Assembly: GCF_023703415.1 (NCBI RefSeq)
Contig: NZ_JAGMTU010000001.1
Span: forward strand, 620,001-684,000
Direction of reading: 5' to 3'
Source of the DNA: Microbacterium sp. USTB-Y
Lineage (GTDB): Bacteria; Actinomycetota; Actinomycetes; Actinomycetales; Microbacteriaceae
DNA: 64,000 nt
In this document: positions 23,181 to 31,835 of the stretch, piece by piece
Position numbering within the stretch: the stretch's first letter is position 1
Layout: each line of letters begins with the position of its first letter
Position numbers and translations under genes: made by a program
The notes under the pieces: model-generated
The model's database searches: none
The model's input: the letters and a program-made list of their open reading frames with translations, nothing else
Told to the model about the DNA's origin: nothing

Positions 23181-24857
23181 CTACAGGCTGTCGATGGTTC
23201 CGGGGAGGGCGTCGATGGTGCCGCCCAGGAGGGCTATCGCACCGGCTGGGGTGTCAGCGGTGCGTGTGGTGATGGTCATGGCGTCGCCGGTGAGGTCGTA
23301 GCGGAGCGTCTGCACGGTCCCGGACTGCGCCGGTTCGTCGGGCAGGACGATGCTGATCGCTTGCTCGGGCTGGGCGGTCCAGTCTGGGGCGGTCGTGACG
23401 GTGACCTCGCGGCCACGCTGGAGCGCCCGAACGGTCAGGTATTCGGCGTAGCCGGGGCCGGGGTAAGCCGACTCCACGGTGACCTCTTCAACGCGCTTCG
23501 CCCCGGCTGGGATGTAGGCGTCCACGCGCTCTTGCTGTGCGCCGTCGTAGTCACGCCAGCGGTAGTGAACAACACACCCGTCGAACCAGTCGGATCCGCG
23601 ATCGATGGTGTCGGACCCGTCCCACAGGTTCACGCCGTACCTGATCGCGAGTGCACCGGGGGCCGCGTACCCCTTGTCCCGGAGGGTCCAGCGCCGCTGT
23701 TCGTCGCACACGAGCCGGAGCCCGAACGCCTGGAACAGCGGGTGCAGGAAGTCCATCGCGGACTGTCCTGCCCGCCACACGAGCAGTTCGGGGCGGCGGT
23801 CTATGACGGCACGCCGCTTGGAGGTGGACACGTCGGGATCCCCGATCCAGGAGTAGTCGTAGGTCGCCGTGTCGGGCTTGCTACCCCAGAAGTAGGTGGT
23901 GTCGTCCTGGGCGGGGGCGGTGCTCTTGCGAGACATGCGCACCTGGGACCAAAGGATTTCGCCGGAGGTCGCGCCGTGGTAGGCGCGGACGAAGAGTTCC
24001 TTCGCCCCCGAGGGGATGGTGACCTCGACCGACACGCGCGCGACGCTCCCGGCTGCCGCAGGAATCGGGTCGGACTGCACACCGATATAGCCGCCGACGT
24101 CCATGAGTACCTGGAGCCGCCGCCTGCGCGGCTCCAGCGTTCCGCCCTGCGCCGTGACCACGCGCCCGGTCGCGGAGATGACCCACGTCTCCCCCACGTT
24201 CATGCCGTTGAGGCCCTTCCCCGGCTCGAGGAGGTAGGCGTAGGAGTCGGCGGCGACGGGCGCGGAGAGGCGGATCGCGTTGTGCCCTACGCCGTCGATC
24301 AGCCCAGGCCAGGAACCTGTTGTGCCGACCGTGCATCCGCCGCCTGTCTTCGCGACGAGCTCGCGGGGATCCCGGTAGACGTTCTCGGCGTCGGTGTAGG
24401 TGGTGAGGTCGCCGTCGTGCGCTGGGCTCGCCTGGAGCGCTGCACCCGGGATCGCCTTCCCGAGCACGTAGTTGATGACGCTGCGCACGGATCCCTGGAG
24501 CGAGAGCGGCGTGATGTCGTCAGCACCGGGACGGTAGTCAGCGAGGAGCGCCTCGTCGGAGGCGAGTTCGATGGTGACTGTCCCGTCCCGGTAGGAGCGG
24601 GGCCGAGACCGCACGCCGAGGTCGAACGTACGCGGCCCCTGCACGCCAGCCGGACTGGTGCCGGTAGCGGTGATGCGCACCCGCGACCCCGCCCGGGGGT
24701 CGAGAGCACTGAGAATCGCCGGATCGGCCTTCGCGGTCAGGGTGGCCGTAACGTGCGGCCAGCGGCCCACGTCGAACGCCACGCTCCCGCCCGTCAGGTT
24801 GATCGGCTTGTCAGGCGTCCCGATCACGACGGCGCTGTAGACGTGCTGGGAGATCAC
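23181..24857 (-). CDS. Minor tail protein (tail tip, large)
   Basis: The 558-residue protein starts at a GTG overlapping the preceding stop (GTGA). It has an N-terminal beta domain typical of tail hub proteins (SVAFDVGRWPHVTATL) and a carbohydrate-binding-like middle (SYAYLLEPGKGLNGM). It is the second tail gene after the tape measure, the normal place of the tail-associated hub in siphoviruses. No enzymatic motif is recognised. Confidence 0.8.
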   Translation of the reverse strand: MISQHVYSAVVIGTPDKPINLTGGSVAFDVGRWPHVTATLTAKADPAILSALDPRAGSRVRITATGTSPAGVQGPRTFDLGVRSRPRSYRDGTVTIELASDEALLADYRPGADDITPLSLQGSVRSVINYVLGKAIPGAALQASPAHDGDLTTYTDAENVYRDPRELVAKTGGGCTVGTTGSWPGLIDGVGHNAIRLSAPVAADSYAYLLEPGKGLNGMNVGETWVISATGRVVTAQGGTLEPRRRRLQVLMDVGGYIGVQSDPIPAAAGSVARVSVEVTIPSGAKELFVRAYHGATSGEILWSQVRMSRKSTAPAQDDTTYFWGSKPDTATYDYSWIGDPDVSTSKRRAVIDRRPELLVWRAGQSAMDFLHPLFQAFGLRLVCDEQRRWTLRDKGYAAPGALAIRYGVNLWDGSDTIDRGSDWFDGCVVHYRWRDYDGAQQERVDAYIPAGAKRVEEVTVESAYPGPGYAEYLTVRALQRGREVTVTTAPDWTAQPEQAISIVLPDEPAQSGTVQTLRYDLTGDAMTITTRTADTPAGAIALLGGTIDALPGTIDSL

Positions 24858-25213
24858 GGCGTGACCTCCTGGAAGGGCACGTCCAGCGTCCACAGACGGC
24901 GTGTTTCGGGGTCGAGCTGCACGACGATGTCACCCTCTGCGACGACGAACGACATGCCGACCTGGGCTACGTCGGGGTCGGTGATCGTGAGCGTCTGCGC
25001 GATAGCGAACACTGCTGCCGCTGCGGATGCCTCCGCCCCCGTCGTGAACAGGAGTCGGAGCGTTCCCGAGCGGACGCCCGCCGGCCGGAGGGTGATGTCC
25101 GGGTCAGCCCGCCCGAGCACTTCGTGCACGAGGGAGCGTGCGGGGCGGGTCGCCTCCCAGCCGAGAACGAGCCGGGGCGTGACCGTGCCTGTCGAGTGCG
25201 TGATGGTGCTCAC
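24854..25213 (-). CDS. Distal tail / minor tail protein, small
   Basis: The 119-residue protein directly follows the tape measure gene with a GTGA overlap. It is beta-rich with the segment GTVTPRLVLGWEATRPARSL. Size and position fit a distal tail protein or an N-terminal hub component. The assignment is by synteny. Confidence 0.65.
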   Translation of the reverse strand: MSTITHSTGTVTPRLVLGWEATRPARSLVHEVLGRADPDITLRPAGVRSGTLRLLFTTGAEASAAAAVFAIAQTLTITDPDVAQVGMSFVVAEGDIVVQLDPETRRLWTLDVPFQEVTP

Positions 25214-26478
25214 GGCATGGCCCCCGAATCGACCTTGACGCGCCCGTACATGGTGAACGAGCGCCCGTCGTTGTCGGACATGAATCGGTTGATGTCTCGC
25301 TGCGCCTCATCGATCGCGGCGCGGGCTTGCAGCACGACCTCGCGCCCGTTCAGGCGGTCGATGGTGCCGTCAGTGTCCTTGCCGAATTTGTCGACCGCCA
25401 GGGATGCCTGTCCGGTCTGCGCGTCGATAAGGATCTTGGTGTCGCCGTGGTCGGTCTTGAGCGTCACGAGCTTGTTCCCGAACTCATCGATCTCCACGCC
25501 CGCATCCTTGGTCGCCTGGATCTGACCGAGGAGAAGGTCGGTCGTGAACTTCACGGAATCGCTCGCCTGCTGGTTCGCACCGCGCGCCGTGTCGCCGGTC
25601 AGCTTCCAGTAGTTGTTGAGTTCCTGGAGTCCCGAGTTCGTCTTCTGGGTCCACACGTTGAACTCGTCGCCAGCATCGGTGGCGCTCTTGTTGGCGTCGG
25701 ACACCCGGCCCATGACGACCGCGATTGCGTCGAGGTCGCCTGCGTTCGCTTTGAGGATCGTGGACATGTCCAGACCGGTCGCCTTCTGGGTGTCGAGAAT
25801 CTTCGCGTACTCAGCGGCTCGGGCAGGGTTGTTGATGAGGTCTTGCTGGTTGGCGATGATCTGCGCGATATCGAGGTAGGCACGTCCGGCGTCGGAGGCA
25901 TCGCGGTATGCGGCCTGGAGTCGATCCCTCAGTTCGTCCGCTTCGCGCTGCTGGTTCTCCAGTTCAGCGGTCATGACGCCGAGCCCCACCGCGCCCGCTG
26001 CGATGACTGCGGCACCGGCGATCCCGGCAGGACCGGTCCCGGCGATGGTCGCGGCGAGCCCGCCCAGGGTGTCCTGTCCGACTTGTCCGAGGTCGGCGAG
26101 GTTGCCGCGCACGCTGGATACCGCTTCGCCGAGATTCTGCCCGACTTCCTGCGTGACCTCCTGCGCCGCGTCCTTCATCTTCCCGAAGCCCTTGGCTTCG
26201 CCGATGTCGTCTACGGCGCGTTCGGTGCGCTTGGCCTGACGCTCCACGTCATCGAGCGCCTGCGCGGCCTTGCTGAACGACCGCCCGGCCTCGCGGCCCG
26301 TGTCCTGCGCGGCCTTCGTCATGTCGCGGAACGACCGCTCGACGCGGTCTCCGCTCTTGTCGGAGTCGTCGGCCACGTCATCGAGCGCGTCAGCGACGCC
26401 ATCGAGGGTCTTGGACAGATCCTTGATGCCACGCTGTGCCGCGGTCGTGTTCGCGGCGATGTCGATACTGAGCCCCAT
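25210..26478 (-). CDS. Tape measure protein
   Basis: The 422-residue protein is mostly alpha-helical with coiled-coil-like stretches (residues 15-110 rich in DD, AL and RD repeats). A central glycine/alanine-rich hydrophobic stretch follows (GPAGIAGAAVIAAGAVGLGV, about residues 135-155), as in tape measure proteins. The short length predicts a tail of about 60 nm at 1.5 angstrom per residue. The ATG at 26478 lies 5 bases after the preceding stop; the longer open frame is rejected because it overlaps that gene. Confidence 0.88.
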   Translation of the reverse strand: MGLSIDIAANTTAAQRGIKDLSKTLDGVADALDDVADDSDKSGDRVERSFRDMTKAAQDTGREAGRSFSKAAQALDDVERQAKRTERAVDDIGEAKGFGKMKDAAQEVTQEVGQNLGEAVSSVRGNLADLGQVGQDTLGGLAATIAGTGPAGIAGAAVIAAGAVGLGVMTAELENQQREADELRDRLQAAYRDASDAGRAYLDIAQIIANQQDLINNPARAAEYAKILDTQKATGLDMSTILKANAGDLDAIAVVMGRVSDANKSATDAGDEFNVWTQKTNSGLQELNNYWKLTGDTARGANQQASDSVKFTTDLLLGQIQATKDAGVEIDEFGNKLVTLKTDHGDTKILIDAQTGQASLAVDKFGKDTDGTIDRLNGREVVLQARAAIDEAQRDINRFMSDNDGRSFTMYGRVKVDSGAMP

Positions 26479-26483
26479 GAGCC

Positions 26484-26990
26484 CTACTCCTGCTTTCCGT
26501 TGATGGCGTTGGCGATGGTGCGAACGGTGGTCTGAACCCAGAGGCGAGCGAGCCGCGGGATCATCTCTTTCACGGTTGGCCCCCACACGTAGCCGGTCGC
26601 GCTGCGCCGCTTGAGCTGCGCGGCGGTGTGCCGGGTGACCTTGTGTGTGCCGCTCTTCTTGGACCGGCGCTCGTATACCTGCGTGTCGTCGTCGGCTCCC
26701 CATTCGACGGCGGGGTAGTCCGTCTTCGGGTTGAGTCCTCCGGAGAGCGGGCGGCCCTTGTTCGCGGACTGGGCTCGCACGTTCTGGTTGGACACGGACA
26801 CGACGGCGGTGTTGACGATGACCTGTCGCTCTAGGGCGGTGTTGGCCCGCTTGCCGAGGGCTTCGGACCATTCGGGAGCGGCGATGCGCTTGGTCTCTTG
26901 GCGGATCATCTTTTGGATGGTCTTGTCCAGAGACCGGATGGCGTAGATCGTCGCGAGTAGTTCTCGCGACTTCAGCACGTCCAAACGCAT
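26484..26990 (-). CDS. Tail-module protein, HK97 gp10-like or tail chaperone position
   Basis: The 168-residue basic protein lies between the major tail protein and the tape measure. It has a helical N-terminus (LATIYAIRSLDKTIQKMIRQ) and a C-terminal helix (RLARLWVQTTVRTIANAI). It resembles gp10-like head-tail or tail-completion proteins in size and basic character but sits where tail-assembly chaperones are found. No frameshift signal was seen. Exact role unsure. Confidence 0.65.
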   Translation of the reverse strand: MRLDVLKSRELLATIYAIRSLDKTIQKMIRQETKRIAAPEWSEALGKRANTALERQVIVNTAVVSVSNQNVRAQSANKGRPLSGGLNPKTDYPAVEWGADDDTQVYERRSKKSGTHKVTRHTAAQLKRRSATGYVWGPTVKEMIPRLARLWVQTTVRTIANAINGKQE

Positions 26991-27017
26991 CGCCGCTCCC
27001 GTCGTCCTAATTTCGGT

Positions 27018-27034
27018 GTCAGGTGGAACCTGAC
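27018..27034. terminator. Short perfect hairpin after the major tail gene
   Basis: GTCAGGT (27018-27024) pairs perfectly with ACCTGAC (27028-27034) around a 3-base loop. It lies 3 bases after the stop of the major tail protein and 28 bases before the next start. It may act as a partial terminator or as an mRNA end stabiliser that sets high tail-protein yield. There is no U-run. Confidence 0.5.
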
Positions 27035-27037
27035 GCC

Positions 27038-27460
27038 CTACGCGAGGACCGGCTGACCGTCCACGGGGAGCGAGACGGACGCCGTGGCGAACGCGCCGAC
27101 CGAACCGCCGATGCTGCCCGGGAGGCCCGTGACGGTCACGGTCGCGGCCTTGAGCCCCGCGCCGACCTTGGGCGTGAACTTCATGGTGAGCTTCGCGCCG
27201 ACGTTCGCCAGGAGGTACTGGCTCAGGCTGTTCGCGGTCTCGAAGTCCTGCGCGAAGTCGATGTTCGCGACCCATTCGGGCGACGCGACGTCCTGGTACA
27301 CGGCGGACGGGGTGAGGCCCTTCCACGCCTGGACGGCGGTCGTCGGCACCAGTTCGACCTTGGACACGCTGCCCTCGTAGTCGCCGACGTCGGTCGCGCC
27401 GTTCTTGATGTTGAGCGTGCAGTCCCGGAGCACGTACGGCTTGAGAGCGATCTTGGCCAT
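27038..27460 (-). CDS. Major tail protein
   Basis: The 140-residue protein is beta-rich and shows the tail-tube pattern (VSKVELVPTTAVQAWKGL and LTMKFTPKV). It is encoded between the tail terminator and the tape measure module, the normal order. A hairpin directly after the gene supports high separate expression. Synteny and size make the call; no database match was run. Confidence 0.82.
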   Translation of the reverse strand: MAKIALKPYVLRDCTLNIKNGATDVGDYEGSVSKVELVPTTAVQAWKGLTPSAVYQDVASPEWVANIDFAQDFETANSLSQYLLANVGAKLTMKFTPKVGAGLKAATVTVTGLPGSIGGSVGAFATASVSLPVDGQPVLA

Positions 27461-27462
27461 GT

Positions 27463-27819
27463 TCAGGCCTCCTTACTGGTGATGATGGTGATGGGGATGT
27501 CGTAGGCGAGACGGGCGTCGTAGCCGACGAGCTTCGCCGGGTCGTGCTGATAGCGCGGGTCGAGCCAATCCAGGAGCGACAGGGCGAGGTCATCGAGTTG
27601 GTCGACGGCCTTGTCCAGGTCCAGGTGCGGGCTGATGAGGGTGAGGAGCAGGCCGACGTCCCGGTGCGAGAGCGGTGCACCCGCGGTCAGGTCGATGGTC
27701 TGCGCCCGGATGAGGAGCGTGGGCTCCCTCACGTCGCCGAGCTTGCGCTCGGTCGCGATCACCCGGAGGCTAGGGAACTCGGCCTGCAGGGTGTCGGCAA
27801 GCTGCTGACGCACGCTCAC
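27463..27819 (-). CDS. Tail terminator / tail completion protein
   Basis: The 118-residue protein starts at a GTG overlapping the previous stop (GTGA). It begins with a helix (VRQQLADTLQAEFP) followed by beta strands, and the position just before the major tail protein is that of tail terminators. It has the conserved-looking ILLIRAQ/TLLIRAQ-type strand. The assignment is by synteny and fold pattern. Confidence 0.7.
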   Translation of the reverse strand: MSVRQQLADTLQAEFPSLRVIATERKLGDVREPTLLIRAQTIDLTAGAPLSHRDVGLLLTLISPHLDLDKAVDQLDDLALSLLDWLDPRYQHDPAKLVGYDARLAYDIPITIITSKEA

Positions 27820-28010
27820 GCGATCGCTCCCGTCGCCTGCTTCGGTCGGATCAACTGCTTGACCATCCAGTCGAGCGGGTGCGTGGTGACGCCGTACCCG
27901 GATCCATCGAAGTCGCCGCCCGGGGCCGCCTGGTTGGCGTTGTAGAGGTTCTGCGCCTGGAGGATCTGCGCGAGCCGCCAGCCCTCAGGGATGTCGTCCT
28001 CGTCGTCCAT
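27816..28010 (-). CDS. Small head-tail region protein
   Basis: The 64-residue acidic protein (MDDEDDIPEGWRLAQILQAQ) begins at an ATG sharing one base with the previous stop (TGATG). It contains the segment VTTHPLDWMVKQLIRP. The position suggests a head-tail connector or completion protein; no family is recognised. Confidence 0.6.
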   Translation of the reverse strand: MDDEDDIPEGWRLAQILQAQNLYNANQAAPGGDFDGSGYGVTTHPLDWMVKQLIRPKQATGAIA

Positions 28011-28189
28011 CACTCACCCCCAACCGCGTCGAGCATCACGGCACGGTCGCCGCCGCCGTCCACGAACCGGGCTGCAAGCTGCGCGACCTGTGCGGGGATG
28101 GTGGCGAGCGCCTGGCGGCGTTCCTGCTCCACAGCGACCGCGAAGCGCAGTGCGCTGAGGTCGTCATCGGTGAGCGTTGCGAGGTCCAT
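28010..28189 (-). CDS. Small helical head-module protein
   Basis: The 59-residue protein (MDLATLTDDDLSALRFAVAV start) is almost entirely helical and overlaps the next ATG by one base (TGATG). It lies between the collagen-like gene and the head-tail genes. It could be a scaffold-like or completion factor. Family unknown; the tight overlap supports it as a real gene. Confidence 0.6.
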   Translation of the reverse strand: MDLATLTDDDLSALRFAVAVEQERRQALATIPAQVAQLAARFVDGGGDRAVMLDAVGGE

Positions 28190-28198
28190 GACTTCCTT

Positions 28199-29095
28199 TC
28201 AGGGGTTGAGGGTGGGGACGCCGGGGCGAGTGGATGGCCAGGCGTAGCCGCCGCCTCCGGCGTCGCCTACCTGCCAGGTGGCCTGCATCTGGAGCGTGAT
28301 GGCCGATCCGTCTGGCCCCAGGTTGATGCCGTGGAAAACCCACTGCGAGCCCGTGAAGGTGAACGGGTTCGAGGGGCCGTTGCTGCCGCTTGTCACCGTG
28401 TGGCTGTCGTGCATCGGCCCGACCTTGGCCGAACCTCCAACGTTCGCTGTGCCGGATCCACCGAACCCGGCAGGGATCGCCAGGATGACCTTGCCGTAGC
28501 CGATGGTGCCGACTGTGACGACGAGATGGACGGTGTCTCCGACGCGCCGGATCGCACCCTCGGTGTTCGGATGGTTCGGGAAGAACGAGGCGTCGAGGTA
28601 GCGCCATCCGGTGTCGCCGTACACGACGCGCCACCCGGTCGCCCCGGTGCCGCTCACCTTGACCCACCGGATAGCACCGTTGGTTGCGGCGGTGTCGGTG
28701 TAGTACGTGCCGGGGCTGGCGGTGACGGCTCCCTCGGGGAAGCCGACGCCGCGAAGCTCGAACGCGGTCGGGTTGCCTGCTGGTCCCTGTGCGCCGGTCG
28801 CGCCAGCCGGACCCTGTGCGCCGGTCGCGCCTGTCGCACCAGCCGGGCCAGTGGCCCCCTGGGGGCCTGCCGGTCCAGCGGGGCCGACCGCCCCCTGGGG
28901 GCCAGCCGGTCCGGCTGGCCCTTCGGGGCCGGGAGGGCCGGGACGGATCCCGGCTGCTGGCGCACTCCCGGAGCCGTACGCGATGACTGCTTCCTTGGCG
29001 GCGAGGAGATACGCCTCCAGGATGAGCGGGTCATCGGGGGCGTCCGGCCACAGATCGAGGATCTGCGGGTCGTCGTGAGTGAACCAGCGCGCCAT
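28199..29095 (-). CDS. Head-tail adaptor-like N-terminus fused to collagen-like repeats and a C-terminal fibre domain
   Basis: The 298-residue protein begins with about 42 residues resembling the helical start of head-tail adaptors (LILEAYLLAAKEAVIAYG). About 18 G-x-y triplets follow (roughly 52-107), then a beta-rich C-terminal domain (VTASPGTYYTDTAATNG onward). It starts 3 bases after the capsid gene stop. It could be a connector-borne head fibre or a decoration that binds the host. A phage collagen-like segment typically gives a trimeric shaft. Confidence 0.75.
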   Translation of the reverse strand: MARWFTHDDPQILDLWPDAPDDPLILEAYLLAAKEAVIAYGSGSAPAAGIRPGPPGPEGPAGPAGPQGAVGPAGPAGPQGATGPAGATGATGAQGPAGATGAQGPAGNPTAFELRGVGFPEGAVTASPGTYYTDTAATNGAIRWVKVSGTGATGWRVVYGDTGWRYLDASFFPNHPNTEGAIRRVGDTVHLVVTVGTIGYGKVILAIPAGFGGSGTANVGGSAKVGPMHDSHTVTSGSNGPSNPFTFTGSQWVFHGINLGPDGSAITLQMQATWQVGDAGGGGYAWPSTRPGVPTLNP

Positions 29096-29098
29096 GGC

Positions 29099-30697
29099 TC
29101 AGGCGACGGTGACGACGCGCAGGGCGGCGGCGTTGTTGACGTTCTGCGCCCAGTAGCCGAACACGGCCACGTCGGTCGCGCCGTTGCCGGGGACGACTCC
29201 CTCGACACGGATGGGCGTGTCGGAGAGCTCGTAGTAGGTGTAGGCCTCCTTCGCTCCGACGATGACCTTGCCCGTGCCGACGTTCGCGGGGAGGATGTGG
29301 AACGACGCGAGGTCGCCCTCTTCCAGCCCGAACCCGGCGTTGAGGAACGCGAGCTTGTCCTTGTCGGACATGAGGATCGTGTCGCGCCACAGCTCCGGGG
29401 ACATGAGCGCGAAGCTCGGACGGTTCTCGTTGGCGATGACGTCGAGTGCCCCGTCCACGAGGGCGGCGAGCCCCTTGGGGATGCCTGCGGGGACCGCGCC
29501 GGGGGCGGTGACCGTCGCCCCGGCCTTGAGGCCGGCGAGCACCTTGCCGTCGGAGACGCGCTTGTAGCTCTCGGTCTGCTGGGTGAGGAACGACGCGACC
29601 ACTGCCTGATCGTTGAAGTCCTGGTAACGCCGGTCGAGGCGCATGCCGTTGGCGAGGCGGGCGGCGTCGATCTTGACGGGCTTGGTATCGACGGCGTTGG
29701 AGGGCACCTCGTCGGTGTTGCCGGTGTAGTCCGCGACGACGGGGAGCTTGGCGAGGTCCCACGTCCAGCCGATCATCTGGTAGTTGGTGAGCGCGGCGTT
29801 CCCGACGAGCGGAACGAACCGGCGGTTGTACGCGGCACGGAGCCACAGTTCGCCGAGGTAGCCGGCCTGCTGCACGTCGGCACCGATGGTGACGGTCGAG
29901 GGGCCCGACTGCTGGATGGTGGACAGGGCGAACAGCTCGCCCGCGTCCGAGTAGTTGCGGAGGGCGTCGGGGTCCTGGCGGGCGATGGCGGCGAACAGGC
30001 CGTCGAGGGTGCGCTTCGGGGCGGTCTGGGCTGCTGCGCCGTCGGGGACGATGTTGGTCATGGCGAATGCTCCTTCGGTGACGGGCTGGCCCGCCTGGTC
30101 GGTGTTCTCGGTGGTCTCGGTGATGGTGGTGGTCGTGGTGGATCCGGCGTCGGTGTCGGTGGTCTCGGTCTCGATGTCCATGACACGTCGCCAGGTGATG
30201 CCGTTCTCGTCCGTGTACTCGTTCTCCACGTGCTCGCTCGTCGTCGCCGCCTGATCGCTCGCGGCGATGTCTTCCTCCAGGGCGAACAGGCCAGCGGACG
30301 GGAACGCGCCAGCGGGGGCGAGTGCCGCGCCGGTGAGGCGGGAGCGGACGACGTTGGCGGCGTCGGTCACCATGTCTGCAACCTCGGCAGAGAGCTTGCG
30401 GAGCGTGCCGGGGTTGCGGAGGTAGTCGTCGCCCTGGTCGGTCTGCGCGACGGCGAACTCGGCGTAGACGCCTTCGCGGCGCTTCTCCAGGAACGTGGCT
30501 CGCCCGATCGGGTCGTAGCGGTTGTGGTTCCGGTTGAGGGTCACGACGGACGGATCCCGCGGCAGGTCGATGCTGTCGGCGGAGAACATGACACCCTCGT
30601 TGCCGGTGATGTTCGGGCGGGAGCGTTCGCCGAAGGGGAGCAGGATCCCGCGGAGCGTGCGCGTGGCGGGGTCGTAAGAGAACTGCGCGTCGGTCAT
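29099..30697 (-). CDS. Fused prohead protease and major capsid protein (HK97 fold)
   Basis: The 532-residue protein combines an S78-type protease (residues 1 to about 150) with a capsid protein. The protease shows His58 (NRNHNRYDPIG) and Ser103 (RKLSAEV). A Thr/Glu-rich linker (about 175-225; TETTDTDAGSTTTTTITE) separates it from the capsid domain. The capsid domain ends in GYWAQNVNNAAALRVVTVA. Self-cleavage at the linker is expected. ATG 30697 overlaps the portal stop (ATGA); longer upstream frames are rejected. Fusions like this are known from small actinophages. Confidence 0.88.
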   Translation of the reverse strand: MTDAQFSYDPATRTLRGILLPFGERSRPNITGNEGVMFSADSIDLPRDPSVVTLNRNHNRYDPIGRATFLEKRREGVYAEFAVAQTDQGDDYLRNPGTLRKLSAEVADMVTDAANVVRSRLTGAALAPAGAFPSAGLFALEEDIAASDQAATTSEHVENEYTDENGITWRRVMDIETETTDTDAGSTTTTTITETTENTDQAGQPVTEGAFAMTNIVPDGAAAQTAPKRTLDGLFAAIARQDPDALRNYSDAGELFALSTIQQSGPSTVTIGADVQQAGYLGELWLRAAYNRRFVPLVGNAALTNYQMIGWTWDLAKLPVVADYTGNTDEVPSNAVDTKPVKIDAARLANGMRLDRRYQDFNDQAVVASFLTQQTESYKRVSDGKVLAGLKAGATVTAPGAVPAGIPKGLAALVDGALDVIANENRPSFALMSPELWRDTILMSDKDKLAFLNAGFGLEEGDLASFHILPANVGTGKVIVGAKEAYTYYELSDTPIRVEGVVPGNGATDVAVFGYWAQNVNNAAALRVVTVA

Positions 30698-31776
30698 GCC
30701 TGTACCTCCTGGGTGGTCGGGGCGTCGGTGCGGGTGCTCGCGCCGAACGTGTCGTTGGGGACGGCGGTGAGGTTGGAGCGGTTGACGCGGACCTTCTTGC
30801 CCGGGGTGAGCGTGGAGAGCGCGTGCTCGAACGGCGCGAGCCAGTACTCCAGGTCGTCCACGACCTGGTTCCGGGAGCCTTCCTGGGTGACGTAGGTGAG
30901 GCTGCTGGTCGCGGTGGACCCGTCGAGGTAGGAGACGGGAAGGTTGACCTGGTTGGCGATGTCGATGCGGGAGGCGTTGCGACCTTTGTCGAACAGGTCG
31001 GCCTCCACGTCGCCGTGCACTTCGAGGTTGAGCTTGGCGGGAAGGAATCCCACTGCGCCGTTCTCGCTCGTGCGAGCGCCCGCCCACGCCGTCACGTAGC
31101 CCTGGGCCTCATCCTTCGAGATGCCGTTGTCTTCGGCCTCGTGGAGGACGATGATCGGGATGGGGTTGCGGGCGCGTCCGACCCAGGCTTTCTCCATGTA
31201 CCGCCATCCGCGGATGGTGTCGCGGGCGGTGATGAGCAGGCCCTCGTCGGGCCCGCAGAAGAGGAGCACGGATCCGGGGTCGGTGACGGGTGCGCCGTTC
31301 GCGGAGACGCCGGTCGGGGATTCGTCGGAGAACGTCCAGTGTGCGCGGGGGATGCGCGCGGCCTTGGTGATGGTGTCGCCGTCGCGCTCGATGGCCCAGA
31401 GGCTCCAGCCGGTGAAGAGGAGGTCGTCCAGGGTCCAGGCGGTGCGGTGCCAGACGGTCTGCACGGTGCCGGTGTCGCTGAGCCATTCGGGCTGGGTCGC
31501 GTCGGGCACGAACTCCCCCTCGGTTCCGGTCATGGTGCCGAGTTCGAGGGGGAGGTCGGCGAGGCGTCCGACGATGACGGCGCGGGCCTTCTTGACCGGG
31601 GAGACGGTCATCGCGACTTCGCGGGTCACGGCGTCGTCGACGGATCCGCCGTAGATGTCCTTGTAGACGAGGGCGGCAAGTTCGGGGCTCGGGGCGTAGG
31701 GGAGGATCGGCAGCGGCGAGAGCACGTTGTGGGCCGTGCCGGGAGCGCCGAACAGGAGCCGCGAGAACCAGGACAT
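30694..31776 (-). CDS. Portal protein
   Basis: The 360-residue protein fits the phage portal family, with VSPVKKARAVIVGRLADLPL near the N-terminus and RIDIANQVNLPVSYLDG in the later stem region. It forms the dodecameric channel at the capsid vertex. It is short for a portal but complete. The ATG at 31776 has AAGG about 10 bases upstream. It lies 59 bp after the terminase and overlaps the capsid gene start. Confidence 0.88.
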   Translation of the reverse strand: MSWFSRLLFGAPGTAHNVLSPLPILPYAPSPELAALVYKDIYGGSVDDAVTREVAMTVSPVKKARAVIVGRLADLPLELGTMTGTEGEFVPDATQPEWLSDTGTVQTVWHRTAWTLDDLLFTGWSLWAIERDGDTITKAARIPRAHWTFSDESPTGVSANGAPVTDPGSVLLFCGPDEGLLITARDTIRGWRYMEKAWVGRARNPIPIIVLHEAEDNGISKDEAQGYVTAWAGARTSENGAVGFLPAKLNLEVHGDVEADLFDKGRNASRIDIANQVNLPVSYLDGSTATSSLTYVTQEGSRNQVVDDLEYWLAPFEHALSTLTPGKKVRVNRSNLTAVPNDTFGASTRTDAPTTQEVQA

Positions 31777-31835
31777 GCCCGCAACCTTAACCTTTCTTGT
31801 CTAGTCTCTACGCAAATCTGTGGATAACTTTGTCG
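31777..31835 (-). promoter_or_regulatory. Terminase-portal gap with a perfect DnaA box
   Basis: The 59-bp gap contains TTATCCACA on the minus strand (31827-31819), identical to the consensus DnaA box, in an AT-rich local context. It is the only clear gap inside the structural operon. A promoter or a host DnaA contact is possible; a single box is weak evidence for an origin. Confidence 0.4.

Noticed and set aside
26484..27460. Programmed frameshift between tail-chaperone genes
   Set aside because: No slippery heptamer with a downstream overlapping frame was seen in the tail module.
28331..30895. Long plus-strand open frame of 854 codons inside the prophage
   Set aside because: It is antisense to the capsid and collagen-like genes; high GC content leaves such frames open.
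31777..31835. Phage replication origin
   Set aside because: A single DnaA box without iterons or a replication gene is not enough; kept only as a weak finding.
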